DNA from: Phialophora verrucosa
Lineage: Eukaryota; Ascomycota; Eurotiomycetes; Chaetothyriales; Herpotrichiellaceae
Direction of reading: 5' to 3'
DNA length: 64,000 bases
NCBI GenBank assembly: GCA_002099365.1
Contig: MSED01000006.1
Location: forward strand, 1,302,001-1,366,000
Shown: piece after piece, positions 55,354 to 64,000 of the stretch
How the letters are laid out: each line of letters opens with the position of its first letter
Position numbering within the stretch: the first letter of the stretch is position 1
Position numbers and translations under genes: made by a program
Notes under the pieces: model-generated
Database searches by the model: none
What the model saw: only the letters and a program-made list of their open reading frames with translations
Told to the model about the DNA's origin: nothing

Positions 55354-56290
55354 TTACAAGCGTCTGAAATCATCACGCGACTGATACCCGCGGTACCAGT
55401 TGCCGTTTCGACCGTAGGGCGGACAGTTGGACTGATGGGAGCGCTAGTCGAGCACTTGTCGCTCCTGGTACAAGAGCATAATCAGATCTTCATTGTCGAG
55501 AAACTAATGGTCAGCTTCACCTATGCGCTATCCGCGACCTTTTTGGAGGCCATTGTTCTCCTTCACGCTCAACAACTCACCAATGAAACTCGTCAAGCTC
55601 GCTCCTTAATGCTGACGATCAGCAATGCAGGCAAATGGTGGTGACTGGCTGTTATAGATCACTTCCTGCATGTCGCATCATCAACGTCACATTACATACA
55701 TGTATACAAGTCTGATGAGAGCTGGGACGGCATCACTCGCCTGTGGACCAGAGTTCAAGGATAATGTATCCGTTCCAGTGTCTGCCACAGCAACACCATG
55801 TGGGCCATGGCAGGCGTGGCACCATGGCTTCGTTCCGCCGATTACACTCCCCGTTGAAAGGGTTCTACTAGAGCACCGAAAATCATGCCAGAGCGGGAGC
55901 CAATTCGCCCAACAGGGAAACTCTACAACTACTTGTGGCATTTTGCTTAGCCGTCGGGCAAGAGTCTGTGCTGCTCGCGCCTTATGCACCTTTGTGGAAG
56001 GAGGCCGATCAATCCTCGAATCGAGCGCCACAGCACCCGCACTTTGGTTTGGGATTAATTATGTGACATGTGACGGGACGAACTAGACTCCAAGAGGCGT
56101 GAGCTGTGCTCTGCTTACACGGTACTTAGTTATATTTCAGGCGCGATATGCCTCGAACACTTACGGTATAAATGAATCAGCACATGTCGAGCTCGTTATC
56201 GCTGTTTCATTTATCGGTTTTTTCCCCCGAAAATTACGCCGCCGTCAACCTCGTGCGTGCCCCATGCTCAAGCACTGAGTGTGGAGATGT

Positions 56291-56312
56291 CGCCGCCGCC
56301 GCCGCCGCCGCC
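56291..56312. repeat. (CGC)n / (GCC)n microsatellite
   Basis: About seven GCC trinucleotides. Not within a supported gene. Confidence 0.9.
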
Positions 56313-56577
56313 TCTCTCTGCGCACGTCGGGATGTAGCTCGGCTCTTCCGCTGTCTGTCACGCGACGAGAAGAAAGAGCAGAAGGAGCTACATGATTACA
56401 CTTCCAGCAAGAAACGGAGCTTTCTTCCTCTTGCAATTGGGATGAGCGGGCCCCATGTAGAGCACGTACTGTATCTATCATGCGTGAGCCCGACAATACT
56501 GGCGAGGACGCCATGTTACAAAAGGCGCTCGTTGACTCGGAGGGCGCGTGGCTGGCTAATTAGTACATGCATTTCCT

Positions 56578-56694
56578 GTGGCTTTTTCGTGCTCCGTCCT
56601 CTTCGATGCTTGCTTGGCATAAAGGTCTTTACCGTGGCTCTTTCGTGCTCCGTCCTCTTCGATGCTTGAAAGGTCTTGACCGTGGCTCCTTTGT
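56578..56694. repeat. Degenerate tandem repeat, about 50-56 bp unit
   Basis: Copy 1 56578-56633 and copy 2 56634-56681 share GTGGCT[TC]TTTCGTGCTCC and GTCCTCTTCGATGCTTG, differing by an 8-nt gap and single bases; a third copy begins at 56682 (GTGGCTCCTTTGT). Confidence 0.85.
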
Positions 56695-56882
56695 AGTCAA
56701 TAAGATATCTCCTCAGTGTTACAAACTTCGTTGGCACAACACAACGCAACACGAATGAATCCCAGACAACAAGCCTCGAGTCCATCACAAAGAAGGGTAC
56801 AAAAAGACTGATATGAGGGGATTGAAGCGGAGGGATCCTCGCCTACAAGGTGACGACTACTTGTACTTGATGGACCTTTCGA

Positions 56883-57067
56883 TGCGATTCTCCTGGCGGA
56901 TCAACCTAATGATCCCGTTCACATGATGATTGACCTTCTCTTTTCATTGCAATTCTTCTGGCGGGCGATTCAGCCTTGTGATGGTGTCCTTGACCGGAGA
57001 ACTATTCCTGCAATTCTCCTGGCGATTCAGCCTTGTGATGGATGCCCTTGACCGGAGGAACTATTCC
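56883..57067. repeat. Degenerate tandem repeat, about 60 bp unit
   Basis: Copies 56948-57008 and 57009-57067 share GCAATTCT[TC]CTGGCG, GATTCAGCCTTGTGATGG and CCTTGACCGGAG...ACTATTCC; a more decayed copy starts at about 56883 (GCGATTCTCCTGGCGG). Confidence 0.8.
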
Positions 57068-57515
57068 CCCGGCTCTGCTGCAGTCGCCCAAGCAGTCGGT
57101 GAGTTGTGAGAGAGGGACGATGCTTGCGTATTCGTATTCTGGAGTTTACCAGACCAGTTGCATCCCTTTGCGGGGTTCAAGCGTCGTGGCAAGGCTGATT
57201 CGGCAATCGTGCTGGGCGAAAACTATTTCGCCTTTTGGTTGCCGTCGCACCAATGCCAAACGAATTGGCCGAGTCAACCTTGTCGCCAAGGTGGCCGTGA
57301 GGCTGATTCCTTTCCGAAAGCGATGCACGCCACGTATCCACGACACGGTAGGATCAATCGATAATTAGTTTGAATAGTACAGATGTCGTGGATGTCTTCA
57401 TGTCAACACGGACGCAGCAACTCTGCCATTACTCTTCTAGTGATCCTCGCCGCTCAGACGCCATTTCGCTACTTACCTTGACTGCCCGATTCACGAATCC
57501 AACAAGCTCACAACG

Positions 57516-58564
57516 ATGCAAGAAACCTGTAAGTGGCCGCCGCAAAGCCATGGACAAATATTCACTGAGTCAACGCTGGAATAATCAGCCGACATCAACA
57601 GATTCCTCGCCGACATCTCGCCAGGACCGTCCGCTGTCTTTGCCGTCTTCTTTGCAATCTCCTGCGGGTTGCATATCTGGCAGAGCAGGTAGTGTTGGCA
57701 CCTCTCCAGCAGTCCGCTGCCACTCCGACATGTCTCTGATACGAGGGGCACGCTCCTGATCTAGGAAGTATCGTTCCTGGCCGTACACCTGGCCCCTTCC
57801 TTGCGCATGCATTCTCATGATGGCGGGCTTCATCTGTCGTGAGATCATCGCGGATGAGGATAAAGCAGATGACCTCGCCAGCGTCGTCCAGGGGTTGTTC
57901 TACAGCACAACGTAAGCCGCTCCTCCCGTTGAATTCGATCAGCGGAGTACGCTCGTCAAAAGAATGTTCGCTTACACTTCACAAATCCCGCACCAGACCG
58001 ACATTTGCGATCCCGCTGTACACGTTCCTCCTCTGCTCTCCGGTCAGCAGTGAATTGCTGCCCTGGTTGAACCAAACGGTATCATATGTCGCTGTTTGGG
58101 GTTTCACCAGCGCCATCATCTCCTGCACTGCCCAAGGGTGCTCGACATATTTCAACCCGGACGCAAAAAGATCATCCGTCAACTCGGCTCTCGCGCTGTT
58201 GAAAGCGAGCCTCTTCCTGCAGCTGTCCATCAACGCGGGCGTGCTGTGTGTCCTCGTGGTCGTGTTCCTCACTTGGCGGAACCGCGGGATAAACAGCAGC
58301 AGCGAAGTCGGGCCCCGTCGGGTTCCATCACACATGCTTGTATTTTCCTTGTTCGCTCTGATGGCGTTGCTTGTCGTGCGGAACGTGTTTCGCACGGTCC
58401 AGGCGTTCGCGTCGCCTCTTTCCGACATATGGACTCAAGAGGCGTATTTCTGGGTCTTTGAGGCATCTGTCATGCTGTGCTTCTCGGCGCTGTTTCACGT
58501 CGCGCATCCCGCAAAGTATGTTTCGCTAGGCTACGCGTGTGGGCAGGGAGGGAGGTGTGGCTGA
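57516..58564 (+). CDS. RTA1-like membrane protein (lipid-translocating exporter family)
   Basis: RTA1-family proteins are fungal seven-TM plasma-membrane proteins linked to sphingolipid/sterol stress and drug resistance. Exons are 57516-57528 (13 nt), 57589-57688, 57765-57911 and 57997-58564, giving 275 aa, all in phase. The tiny first exon supplies MQET. Spliced motifs agree with the family: FLADISPGPSAVFAVFFAIS, YRSWPYTWPLPCACILM with GFICREI, YTFLLCSPVSSELLPW, VVRNVFRTVQAFASP, and WTQEAYFWVFEASVML then HVAHPAKY. Hydrophobic spans number about seven. The end is uncertain: a GTATGT donor at 58516 could splice to an acceptor near 58711 (CTCTAG), replacing the last ~17 residues. It lies in a gene-poor stretch between repeats and the MetE-like gene. 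Confidence 0.85.
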
Positions 58565-59208
58565 GCTGAATAGGAGGAGAATGGACGAAAAGGAGCTTAT
58601 TTACCCCAGAAGGGCCAGCTCTCTTTCTCGTTCTCGGGCAGCTGCCTTAGAATGCAATTACTGGGCTTACTCGCTCTGTCGGGTGATTGATCCATTCCAC
58701 ACCCCCTCTAGGTCATATTGCTCCAGGAAATACGCTGCGGTACGTCCGTTCAGTGTCAGCAGATCCGTCGGACCATATCAATGTAAATGAGATTATTATT
58801 CGATTCTTGATCGTCTCTTGATCGACAATACTGCAGCATTCATGATCTAATTGGCCGGCCTTGCCGTCTCCCCTCATCGAGAGAAGTACCGGGCAGTCCA
58901 GCCTTACAGCGCGTCGCTGCATCATGACGTCGAGTCCCGGTCGGGGATGACAATGGACGTCCGGGCCACCAGTGGATCCCCGGCAGTTGCAGTTCTTCCA
59001 GAAGAAACGAATTTTCAACACCAAAAAGACTAAACAGGTCGTGTTCGAGAAGACATAATTCTTGTACCCCTACTGCTTCTTCGGGCGCCCCTCATCGCCG
59101 ATATTTATTACAGTACTCTGACGCCGTGACACAGAGATTGTATCCCAAGCGGCCCGGACTATCACCGATAATCAGCTCTCGAGTTGGGAGACAATCAGAA
59201 ACACAAAA
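58565..59208. other. Intergenic, possible last exon of the RTA1-like gene
   Basis: About 640 bp. A possible terminal exon of the preceding gene could start at 58712. The right part is the MetE-like leader. Nothing else recognised. Confidence 0.5.
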
Positions 59209-60502
59209 ATGCCCCTCCCGACAGGCGTGTACCGGGCCGACCAGGTCGGCTCGCTCCTCCGACCAAAAGAGATCTTGCAGCTCCGCGAGAAGATTGCCAA
59301 AGGGGAGGAATCCGCCTCGCTCGACGAGCTCCACCGCCTCGAAGACAAGTACATCGCCGACGTGGTGCGGAAGCAGCTGCAAGCGGGCCTCCGGTCCATC
59401 ACGGACGGCGAGTTCCGGCGCGCCTTCTTCCATCTCGACTTCCTGCAGCATCTCGACGGGATCGAGGTGCGCGGCCAGCTGATGAGCACCAACACCTCCA
59501 AGGGCGGGTTCGCGCCGCCGACCCTCGTCGTCACGGGCAAACTGGGCCACAGCAAAGCGATCCAGGTTGACGACTTTAAATTCCTCGAGCGTCAGATCCG
59601 GGAGGCCGGCGGGGACGGCGCCGGCGCGACTCCCAAGGTCGCCATCCCGAGTCCCACGATGGTGCATTTCCGCGGGGGCCGCCAGACGATCGATCTCGAC
59701 GCGTACCCTTCGATGGATGACTTCTTTGACGACCTCGCCCGTGTGTATCAGGAGGAGGTGCGCGATCTGTACGCCGCGGGGTGTCGGTTCCTGCAGCTCG
59801 ACGACACCAATCTCGCGTACCTGTGCGACCCGAAGATGCGTACCGAGGCCGAGGCCCGCCATGGGAGCGACGCGCGCGAGATCGCGAGGCAGTATGCCAA
59901 TCTGATCAATCGCGCGATTGAGAAGAGGCCCGCCGACATGACGGTCGGGATTCACCTGTGTAGAGGGAACCATCGCAGCCAGTGGTTTGCTCAGGGCGGG
60001 TGAGTGCGGCCTCCAACCCTCTAATTACTGACCACAGCTGAAGAGCGTGGCGTCGCGCCTGGTCCTCCTCTGTTTGAGCATACGATTTCTCTCCCCCACT
60101 TCGTCTGCTATCTAACTGACCCTCCGCTCTCTGTCTAGCTACGAACCCGTTGCGGAGGTGCTCTTCCGCGATCTCAACGTCGATGTCTACTTCCTCGAAT
60201 ACGACGACGCGCGCTCCGGCGACTTCAGCCCCCTCCGGCACTTGCCGGAGAATAAAGTCGTGGTCCTGGGCGTCATGACGAGCAAGAAGGGCGAGTTGGA
60301 CGACAAGGACGCCATCATCCAACGCTTGAACGAGGCGGCCAAGTACTGCAAGAGGGGATTGGATCAGCTGTGCGTGAGCCATCAGTGCGGGTTCAGCAGT
60401 ACGATGGAAGGGAATGAGTTGAGCGAAGACCAGCAGTGGGCCAAGGTGCGGTTGGAGGTGGAGATTGCGAAGGCGGTATGGGGGGCCGATTTGTCCAAAT
60501 GA
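59209..60502 (+). CDS. MetE-like protein: cobalamin-independent methionine synthase C-terminal domain
   Basis: Exons 59209-59999 and 60139-60502 give 384 aa; intron GTGAGT...GTCTAG is in phase. The fold is the C-terminal zinc (beta/alpha)8 barrel of MetE without the N-terminal barrel. Zinc ligands match by position: His249 and Cys251 (GIHLCRGN), Glu284 (YFLEYDD) and Cys347 (SHQCGFSS). Other core pieces are YRADQVGSLLRP, ITDGEFRRAFFHLDF, IPSPTMVHFRGG and FLQLDDTNLAYLCDP. Full-length methionine synthase is about 760 aa with two barrels, so this is a stand-alone paralogue of the kind that demethylates or transfers methyl groups from small donors, not the housekeeping enzyme. Exact substrate is unknown. 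GC content and codon use look higher in GC3 than in neighbouring intergenic DNA. Confidence 0.9.
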
Positions 60503-60813
60503 TATAGACATGACATGACATGTAGTAGATGAGATAGATCGAGCTCGAGTGGAAGAAAGGGAAGGTAGACGGGCTGGGGGAGTGGGGTCCAGAAGGGTGC
60601 CTGCCCGGGTCATGGCTTCGTGTTCCAAAGTCCACTTCAACAGTGAGACGAGGGCGAGAATCGGCCTCCTTTCCACCGCCCATTGTCGAGCGGCATGCGG
60701 CTCAAAAGTACGTACATACTTGAGTAGTCTTCAACATATGATACCCTGTTCGGTTGGTGCATCTGCATTTTTGCCTGCATGATCACCGCTCCAATTCCTC
60801 CTCACGCCTGGCA
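60503..60813. other. Intergenic between convergent genes
   Basis: About 310 bp between two stop codons. No feature recognised. Confidence 0.5.
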
Positions 60814-62283
60814 TCACCACTTCTGGAATGTCCTCCTTTGCAACCATCTCCCAAGGCGGACGACCATCTTGTCAGCGCGGGTGAAATGGTCGGCCATCCA
60901 GAGGACACACGCCGTGGCGAATGCCTCGATCGCGAAACAAGCAACATATCCCTCGCCCAGGGCTTGCTCTCGCCAAGGATTCAGGATCGGGAGGAAAAAC
61001 CCCTCCAGCACGAGGATGTGCATGCAGTAGATCCCGAAGGAGAGGTCGCCCAAGTATTGAGAGAAGGTCCAGTTGAAGGGGACTTGCAATGCTGGGTAGT
61101 TGTCCAGCGCCAGGATGAAGAGCACGGCCCCGATGCTGGTCCAGAAGGTGTACATGGCCTCGCCGTACCATGACGGCACGAATCGAAGCAGATATGGCCA
61201 CGGGTAGGGGATCTCAGGGTTGGTGTCGGGATCGTCGGGCTGGCTGAGCAAAAACACCCCGACCGTCAACATGATGATGCAGCCGAGCTTGCTTGCCAAC
61301 GCGTGGCCTCGTCGCCAACGCAGTGATGGCTGCTTCTCACCGTTTCCGGGTTCAGCCTGCGGCAAGAGTTTCCCGAGGCGCTCGGGGTGTCGAAGCAGGG
61401 ACAGATCCGCGATGAACGTGCCCGCGAGGAACTCGGCAACGTACACCGCCCGCCAGTAGTAGGCCAGGAGGACCACCGTCCCGAGGGCGACCCACCGCGA
61501 CCGGACCGACAGCTTGCACGACGCCGCGCAGAACACAAACACCACCATACTGCCTCGGAATTCCACGGGGATGGTCCACATTTGGTACAGGTACCTGGAT
61601 CCGAAAGCGCTCCCGCGGATCCACCCTTGAAGGTGCGCGAACGGGTCGCTCGAGTAGAGCCAGTCGTTGAACCAGTCCCACACCTGTTCGTGGAGCGTGT
61701 CTTTTCTCTGCGCAGCGTGTGGCCTATACCATCCCAGTTGAGTGAAGGCCATTGCGACGAACGTCGCCACGCCCGTGCTGCCGTACAATCTGAGCCATCT
61801 CCGGAAGGTCGACGACGCAATGCAATCCAGCAACTTGGCCGGTTCCCTGTTGTGGATCATCACGAGCATGCGGTAGCTGAGCACGTATCCGGAGATGACG
61901 AAGAAGATGGCCACCATGCCAGGCCCGCCGCGGAAGAGGACGCGGAAGAAGAAGACATTCTGGAACACCCATATGCTGGGGAGGGGGAATGAGTGGTAGA
62001 AGAAAACTATCAGCGCTGCGTATCCGCGCAGGGCGTCAAGATACGCCGTCGGATGGGGTTCTTTCTTGCCGGTTGTGCCTCTGCGTTGCATGTACGTCGG
62101 CAACAGGCCGGCCAGGGATCTTTTCAACAGGTGCTTGCACCGAGTCCATTTCCGTTGATCGAGTTTTGGTTGTTGTCCACGTATTGGGACAGATGATTCG
62201 TTGGGCAAGGGCAAGGGGTGAGGATACGTCTCGGCCGGGCTGTCCGAGTACGGGTCGTGTAACAGAGGGATGGCCTGCTCCAT
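60814..62283 (-). CDS. Acyltransferase 3 family membrane protein
   Basis: Multi-pass membrane O-acyltransferase-type protein. Intronless, 489 aa. The core opens with YLDALRGYAALIVFFYHSF, the usual 'R-G-hAhhhVhhhH' motif of the family with its conserved His, followed by GGPGMVAIFFVISGYVLSY. Near the C-terminus YLGDLSFGIYCMHILVLEG gives the second diagnostic block. About ten hydrophobic spans are visible. The N-terminal ~65 residues are soluble (PLLHDPYSDSPAETYPHPLP; LKRSLAGLLPTYMQRRG). In fungi, members acylate small molecules or glycans; the acceptor cannot be predicted. It converges with the MetE-like gene and lies near two regulators and an RTA1-like gene. Confidence 0.92.
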   Translation of the reverse strand: MEQAIPLLHDPYSDSPAETYPHPLPLPNESSVPIRGQQPKLDQRKWTRCKHLLKRSLAGLLPTYMQRRGTTGKKEPHPTAYLDALRGYAALIVFFYHSFPLPSIWVFQNVFFFRVLFRGGPGMVAIFFVISGYVLSYRMLVMIHNREPAKLLDCIASSTFRRWLRLYGSTGVATFVAMAFTQLGWYRPHAAQRKDTLHEQVWDWFNDWLYSSDPFAHLQGWIRGSAFGSRYLYQMWTIPVEFRGSMVVFVFCAASCKLSVRSRWVALGTVVLLAYYWRAVYVAEFLAGTFIADLSLLRHPERLGKLLPQAEPGNGEKQPSLRWRRGHALASKLGCIIMLTVGVFLLSQPDDPDTNPEIPYPWPYLLRFVPSWYGEAMYTFWTSIGAVLFILALDNYPALQVPFNWTFSQYLGDLSFGIYCMHILVLEGFFLPILNPWREQALGEGYVACFAIEAFATACVLWMADHFTRADKMVVRLGRWLQRRTFQKW

Positions 62284-63429
62284 TTCGAGTGCGGGTTTCC
62301 TGTATGGAATTTAGAGCAGCGTTAAACCGACCGGCCGGTCATGCAATGAAAAAGAGTTCTGATGCCAGGCCGCGAAATCGACAGATGCGATGGCACTGAA
62401 CAAGACATGCTGTAGATCCGATGGCTGGTGGTTTTCAGACGAAATCACATCGCGCTGTGAAACTCACTATCGACTCTCCTTGCATTCGAGCACTGGCCGC
62501 GAGCGCGCGTTCTGGAGCGAGAACGGCGTGCACGGCCCATGATGGCATTCTTCGGAGCACACCGACCACAATCTGGCCTCATCGTTGCATGAGTGAGAAG
62601 ATGGGATCTGTGGGTTCCGCGCGTGAAGAAGACTCATGTTCTCTCAGTTGGCGATGAAGCTGTCTTGGGATTTTTAGACACTTGGCACTGTTCCCACCCC
62701 GATGCATCTTCCTTCAGCACAACATGATGTCAAGATGTCCTACAAGAGTTCCTTTAGTAAAAGGCTTCCTCGAAGGTATACCTAGATTTCTACACGAAAG
62801 GCACTTGAAAAGTACCTAAGCTGTTATTGCCTTTACTACGTGAAGTGGTGTAGAATACACGTGTATATTATCCTAATTGCCGCTGGACTGCGGGGAAATC
62901 ATTTGCCTGTGTGGTCGTGTAAAATAACACGGTGTTAGGTGTGGTTCACTGCTCGCGCTTCACCCCTGATCCCTTGCTCACCCCTGTCTCGCGCGAGTCC
63001 TGTGGGCAATCACCCTCGACTCACCGGTCGTACTCGTATCTCGTACGAGTAGAACCTCTTTGTTGGTGAGGTGGAGATCGCCACGATTCGAGGATCCGAA
63101 GAATTGCAGTATGGGGACTAATCGTACCTCGCCAGGCATGATGGCATTATCGGCGGTCCTTTTGTCCCCAGTACCACCACTCGGTTTGTGATCCATTTCA
63201 CTTGCGTGGCTCGAACAAGACTTTTGTCAGACAGTGATTTCCCTCATCCTTCCACAACGCCACGCCTGGGGCAGGTTCCCCGCATGGAGACAACCAGGGT
63301 GGAATCTCCCACACCTTCTCGTACGTCTCATCCTTCCCAGGATGAGTGCAAAGATGCCAAAGGAGCGAGCGCGACCAAGTGCTGTCTATGATGGCGAGAA
63401 TATCTGTGACGAGAGTCTCTTTTGGTCCC
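62284..63429. other. Intergenic, no gene recognised; two palindromes near its middle
   Basis: About 1.15 kb, relatively AT-rich around 62.75-62.95 kb. ATACACGTGTAT (62855-62866, containing an E-box CACGTG) and TAACAC-G-GTGTTA (62925-62937) are perfect palindromes of a type bound by dimeric factors. No coding signal. Confidence 0.5.
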
Positions 63430-63606
63430 TGACAGGCAAGGTGGTTGTCCTTACCGGTTGCGCTATAGACATTGGGCGATGTGCAAGACAAGTCCGCGCA
63501 AGAGCTGGCTTCCAGTCTGGGTGCGACCGTCATCTTCGAGCATTGCGACATGACCATCGATTACGAGATGGAAGACAAACATGGGAGCTGGAACCCGTTT
63601 GGCTAG
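63430..63606 (+). pseudogene. Remnant of a short-chain dehydrogenase N-terminus (frame-disrupted)
   Basis: A plus-strand frame reads LTGKVVVLTGCAIDIGRC, the beginning of an SDR Rossmann fold, but with the Gly pattern decayed (TGxxxGxG is TGCAIDIG). Shortly after, another frame continues with QELASSLGATVIFEHCDMT, the next helix-strand of the same fold, and then stops (TAG at 63604-63606). The switch of frame and loss of the rest indicate a broken gene copy. An unrecognised intron between the parts is less likely because the gap is only a few codons. It is not close in sequence to the intact SDR at 42.1 kb. Confidence 0.6.
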
Positions 63607-63697
63607 GCGAGCAAAGCAGCCGGGTGCTGGAGAAGGGGCAGAAATATCTTGCTACTGATCAGACTCAGTGGTGAGCTATACAGCTGTCACAATTCAT

Positions 63698-64000
63698 CTA
63701 GCCTATCACAAACCCTTCCAATTGCTCTTTTATACGGCCTTTCTCGTCCTGATGTTCATTCTCCTCCCATCTATGCCCGTCGGAGCCAAACTGATTTGCC
63801 ATCTGCTTCAAGAAGAAATCCAGATTCTTCTCGGCCTTCGGGAAAGCAGCCTTGAAAGTGGTGACTATCTCGTCGACGGGCGGCTTTGCTTCGACGCTGC
63901 TGATGATCTGGTCAAAAATCTGCAGATACTTGCGCGTGTGGGCAACATCGGCGGCGGCGTCGAACGACCAGCCTTTCTCCAGATGACCTGCAATCACTTT
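63698..64000 (-). CDS. Metallo-beta-lactamase-fold protein, C-terminal part (gene runs off the right edge)
   Basis: The last ~100 codons of a minus-strand gene whose 5' part is outside the window; the frame is open to the edge (…KVIAGHLEKGW). IAGH is a typical late-position His of the MBL-fold hydrolases. The tail, HTRKYLQIFDQIISSVEAKP, NLDFFLKQMANQFG and WEENEHQDEKGRIKEQLEGF, resembles the helical C-terminus of fungal MBL-fold proteins of the small-hydrolase type. The N-terminal HxHxDH metal motif is not in the window, so the assignment rests on the tail. Confidence 0.6.
   Translation of the reverse strand, partial: KVIAGHLEKGWSFDAAADVAHTRKYLQIFDQIISSVEAKPPVDEIVTTFKAAFPKAEKNLDFFLKQMANQFGSDGHRWEENEHQDEKGRIKEQLEGFVIG

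Larger units (their letters stand above)
55354..57515. other. Repeat-bearing stretch, no gene established
   Basis: About 2.2 kb. A 69-codon frame at 55435-55644 (MGALVEHLSLLVQEHN...) is helical and might be a missed downstream exon of the preceding regulator. The rest holds a GCC microsatellite and two blocks of degenerate tandem repeats, listed separately. Confidence 0.5.

Noticed and set aside
55435..55644. 69-codon helical ORF as the last exon of the zinc-cluster-free regulator
   Set aside because: The regulator frame ends cleanly at 55353 and no donor before that stop gave a convincing in-phase junction.

Overview
The window is a stretch of a filamentous ascomycete (Pezizomycotina) chromosome. 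The evidence is short GT-AG introns of about 45-125 nt with CTRAY-like branch sites, fungal-type housekeeping proteins (LYS4, COX6, ELO, ADE6, SPT16, TMA64, GPI19), and families largely confined to filamentous fungi (RTA1-like exporters, STL1-like sugar transporters, a zinc-cluster-free transcription factor). No phage, plasmid, bacterial operon, CRISPR, rRNA or convincing tRNA was seen. Species cannot be named from the sequence alone.

Layout. 1-659: 5' part of homoaconitase (lysine pathway), minus strand, cut by the window edge. 2-6.5 kb: an unrecognised 202-aa ORF and a three-exon gene for a ~937-aa protein with a degenerate fungal zinc-finger region and a duplicated Cys-rich C-terminus. 7.2-10 kb: divergent COX6 and fatty-acid elongase genes. 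11-15.2 kb: FGAM synthase (purines). 16.2-18.6 kb: MFS sugar transporter with a long cytosolic N-terminus. 19.3-21.7 kb: a disordered nuclear-type protein whose C-terminus resembles the AFF4/Ebp1 homology domain. 23-28 kb: divergent mitochondrial carrier and SPT16 (FACT). 29-34 kb: two conserved unknowns and an acid-amidase/ceramidase-like enzyme. 36-41 kb: secreted short tyrosinase, eIF2D/TMA64, oil-body-associated (DUF1264) protein. 42-43 kb: a short-chain dehydrogenase whose upstream region carries three exact copies of an 11-mer and a hairpin. 45.7-49.4 kb: a Ser-rich unknown and GPI19 with a large acidic/proline N-terminal extension.

From about 49.4 kb the density drops and the region looks accessory: a bZIP regulator, a Zn-cluster-free fungal transcription factor, degenerate tandem repeats, an RTA1-like membrane protein, a MetE-like zinc enzyme, an acyltransferase-3 membrane enzyme, a broken SDR remnant, and the C-terminus of a metallo-beta-lactamase-fold protein running off the right edge. 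Two regulators plus exporter-like, methyltransferase-like and acyltransferase genes within about 10 kb could be a small co-regulated accessory cluster. No classical backbone synthase is present, so this is only an inference.

Most coordinates for spliced genes come from hand-built exon models in which reading phase is preserved across every proposed intron. The 5' ends of the sugar transporter, bZIP and ~937-aa genes are the least certain.
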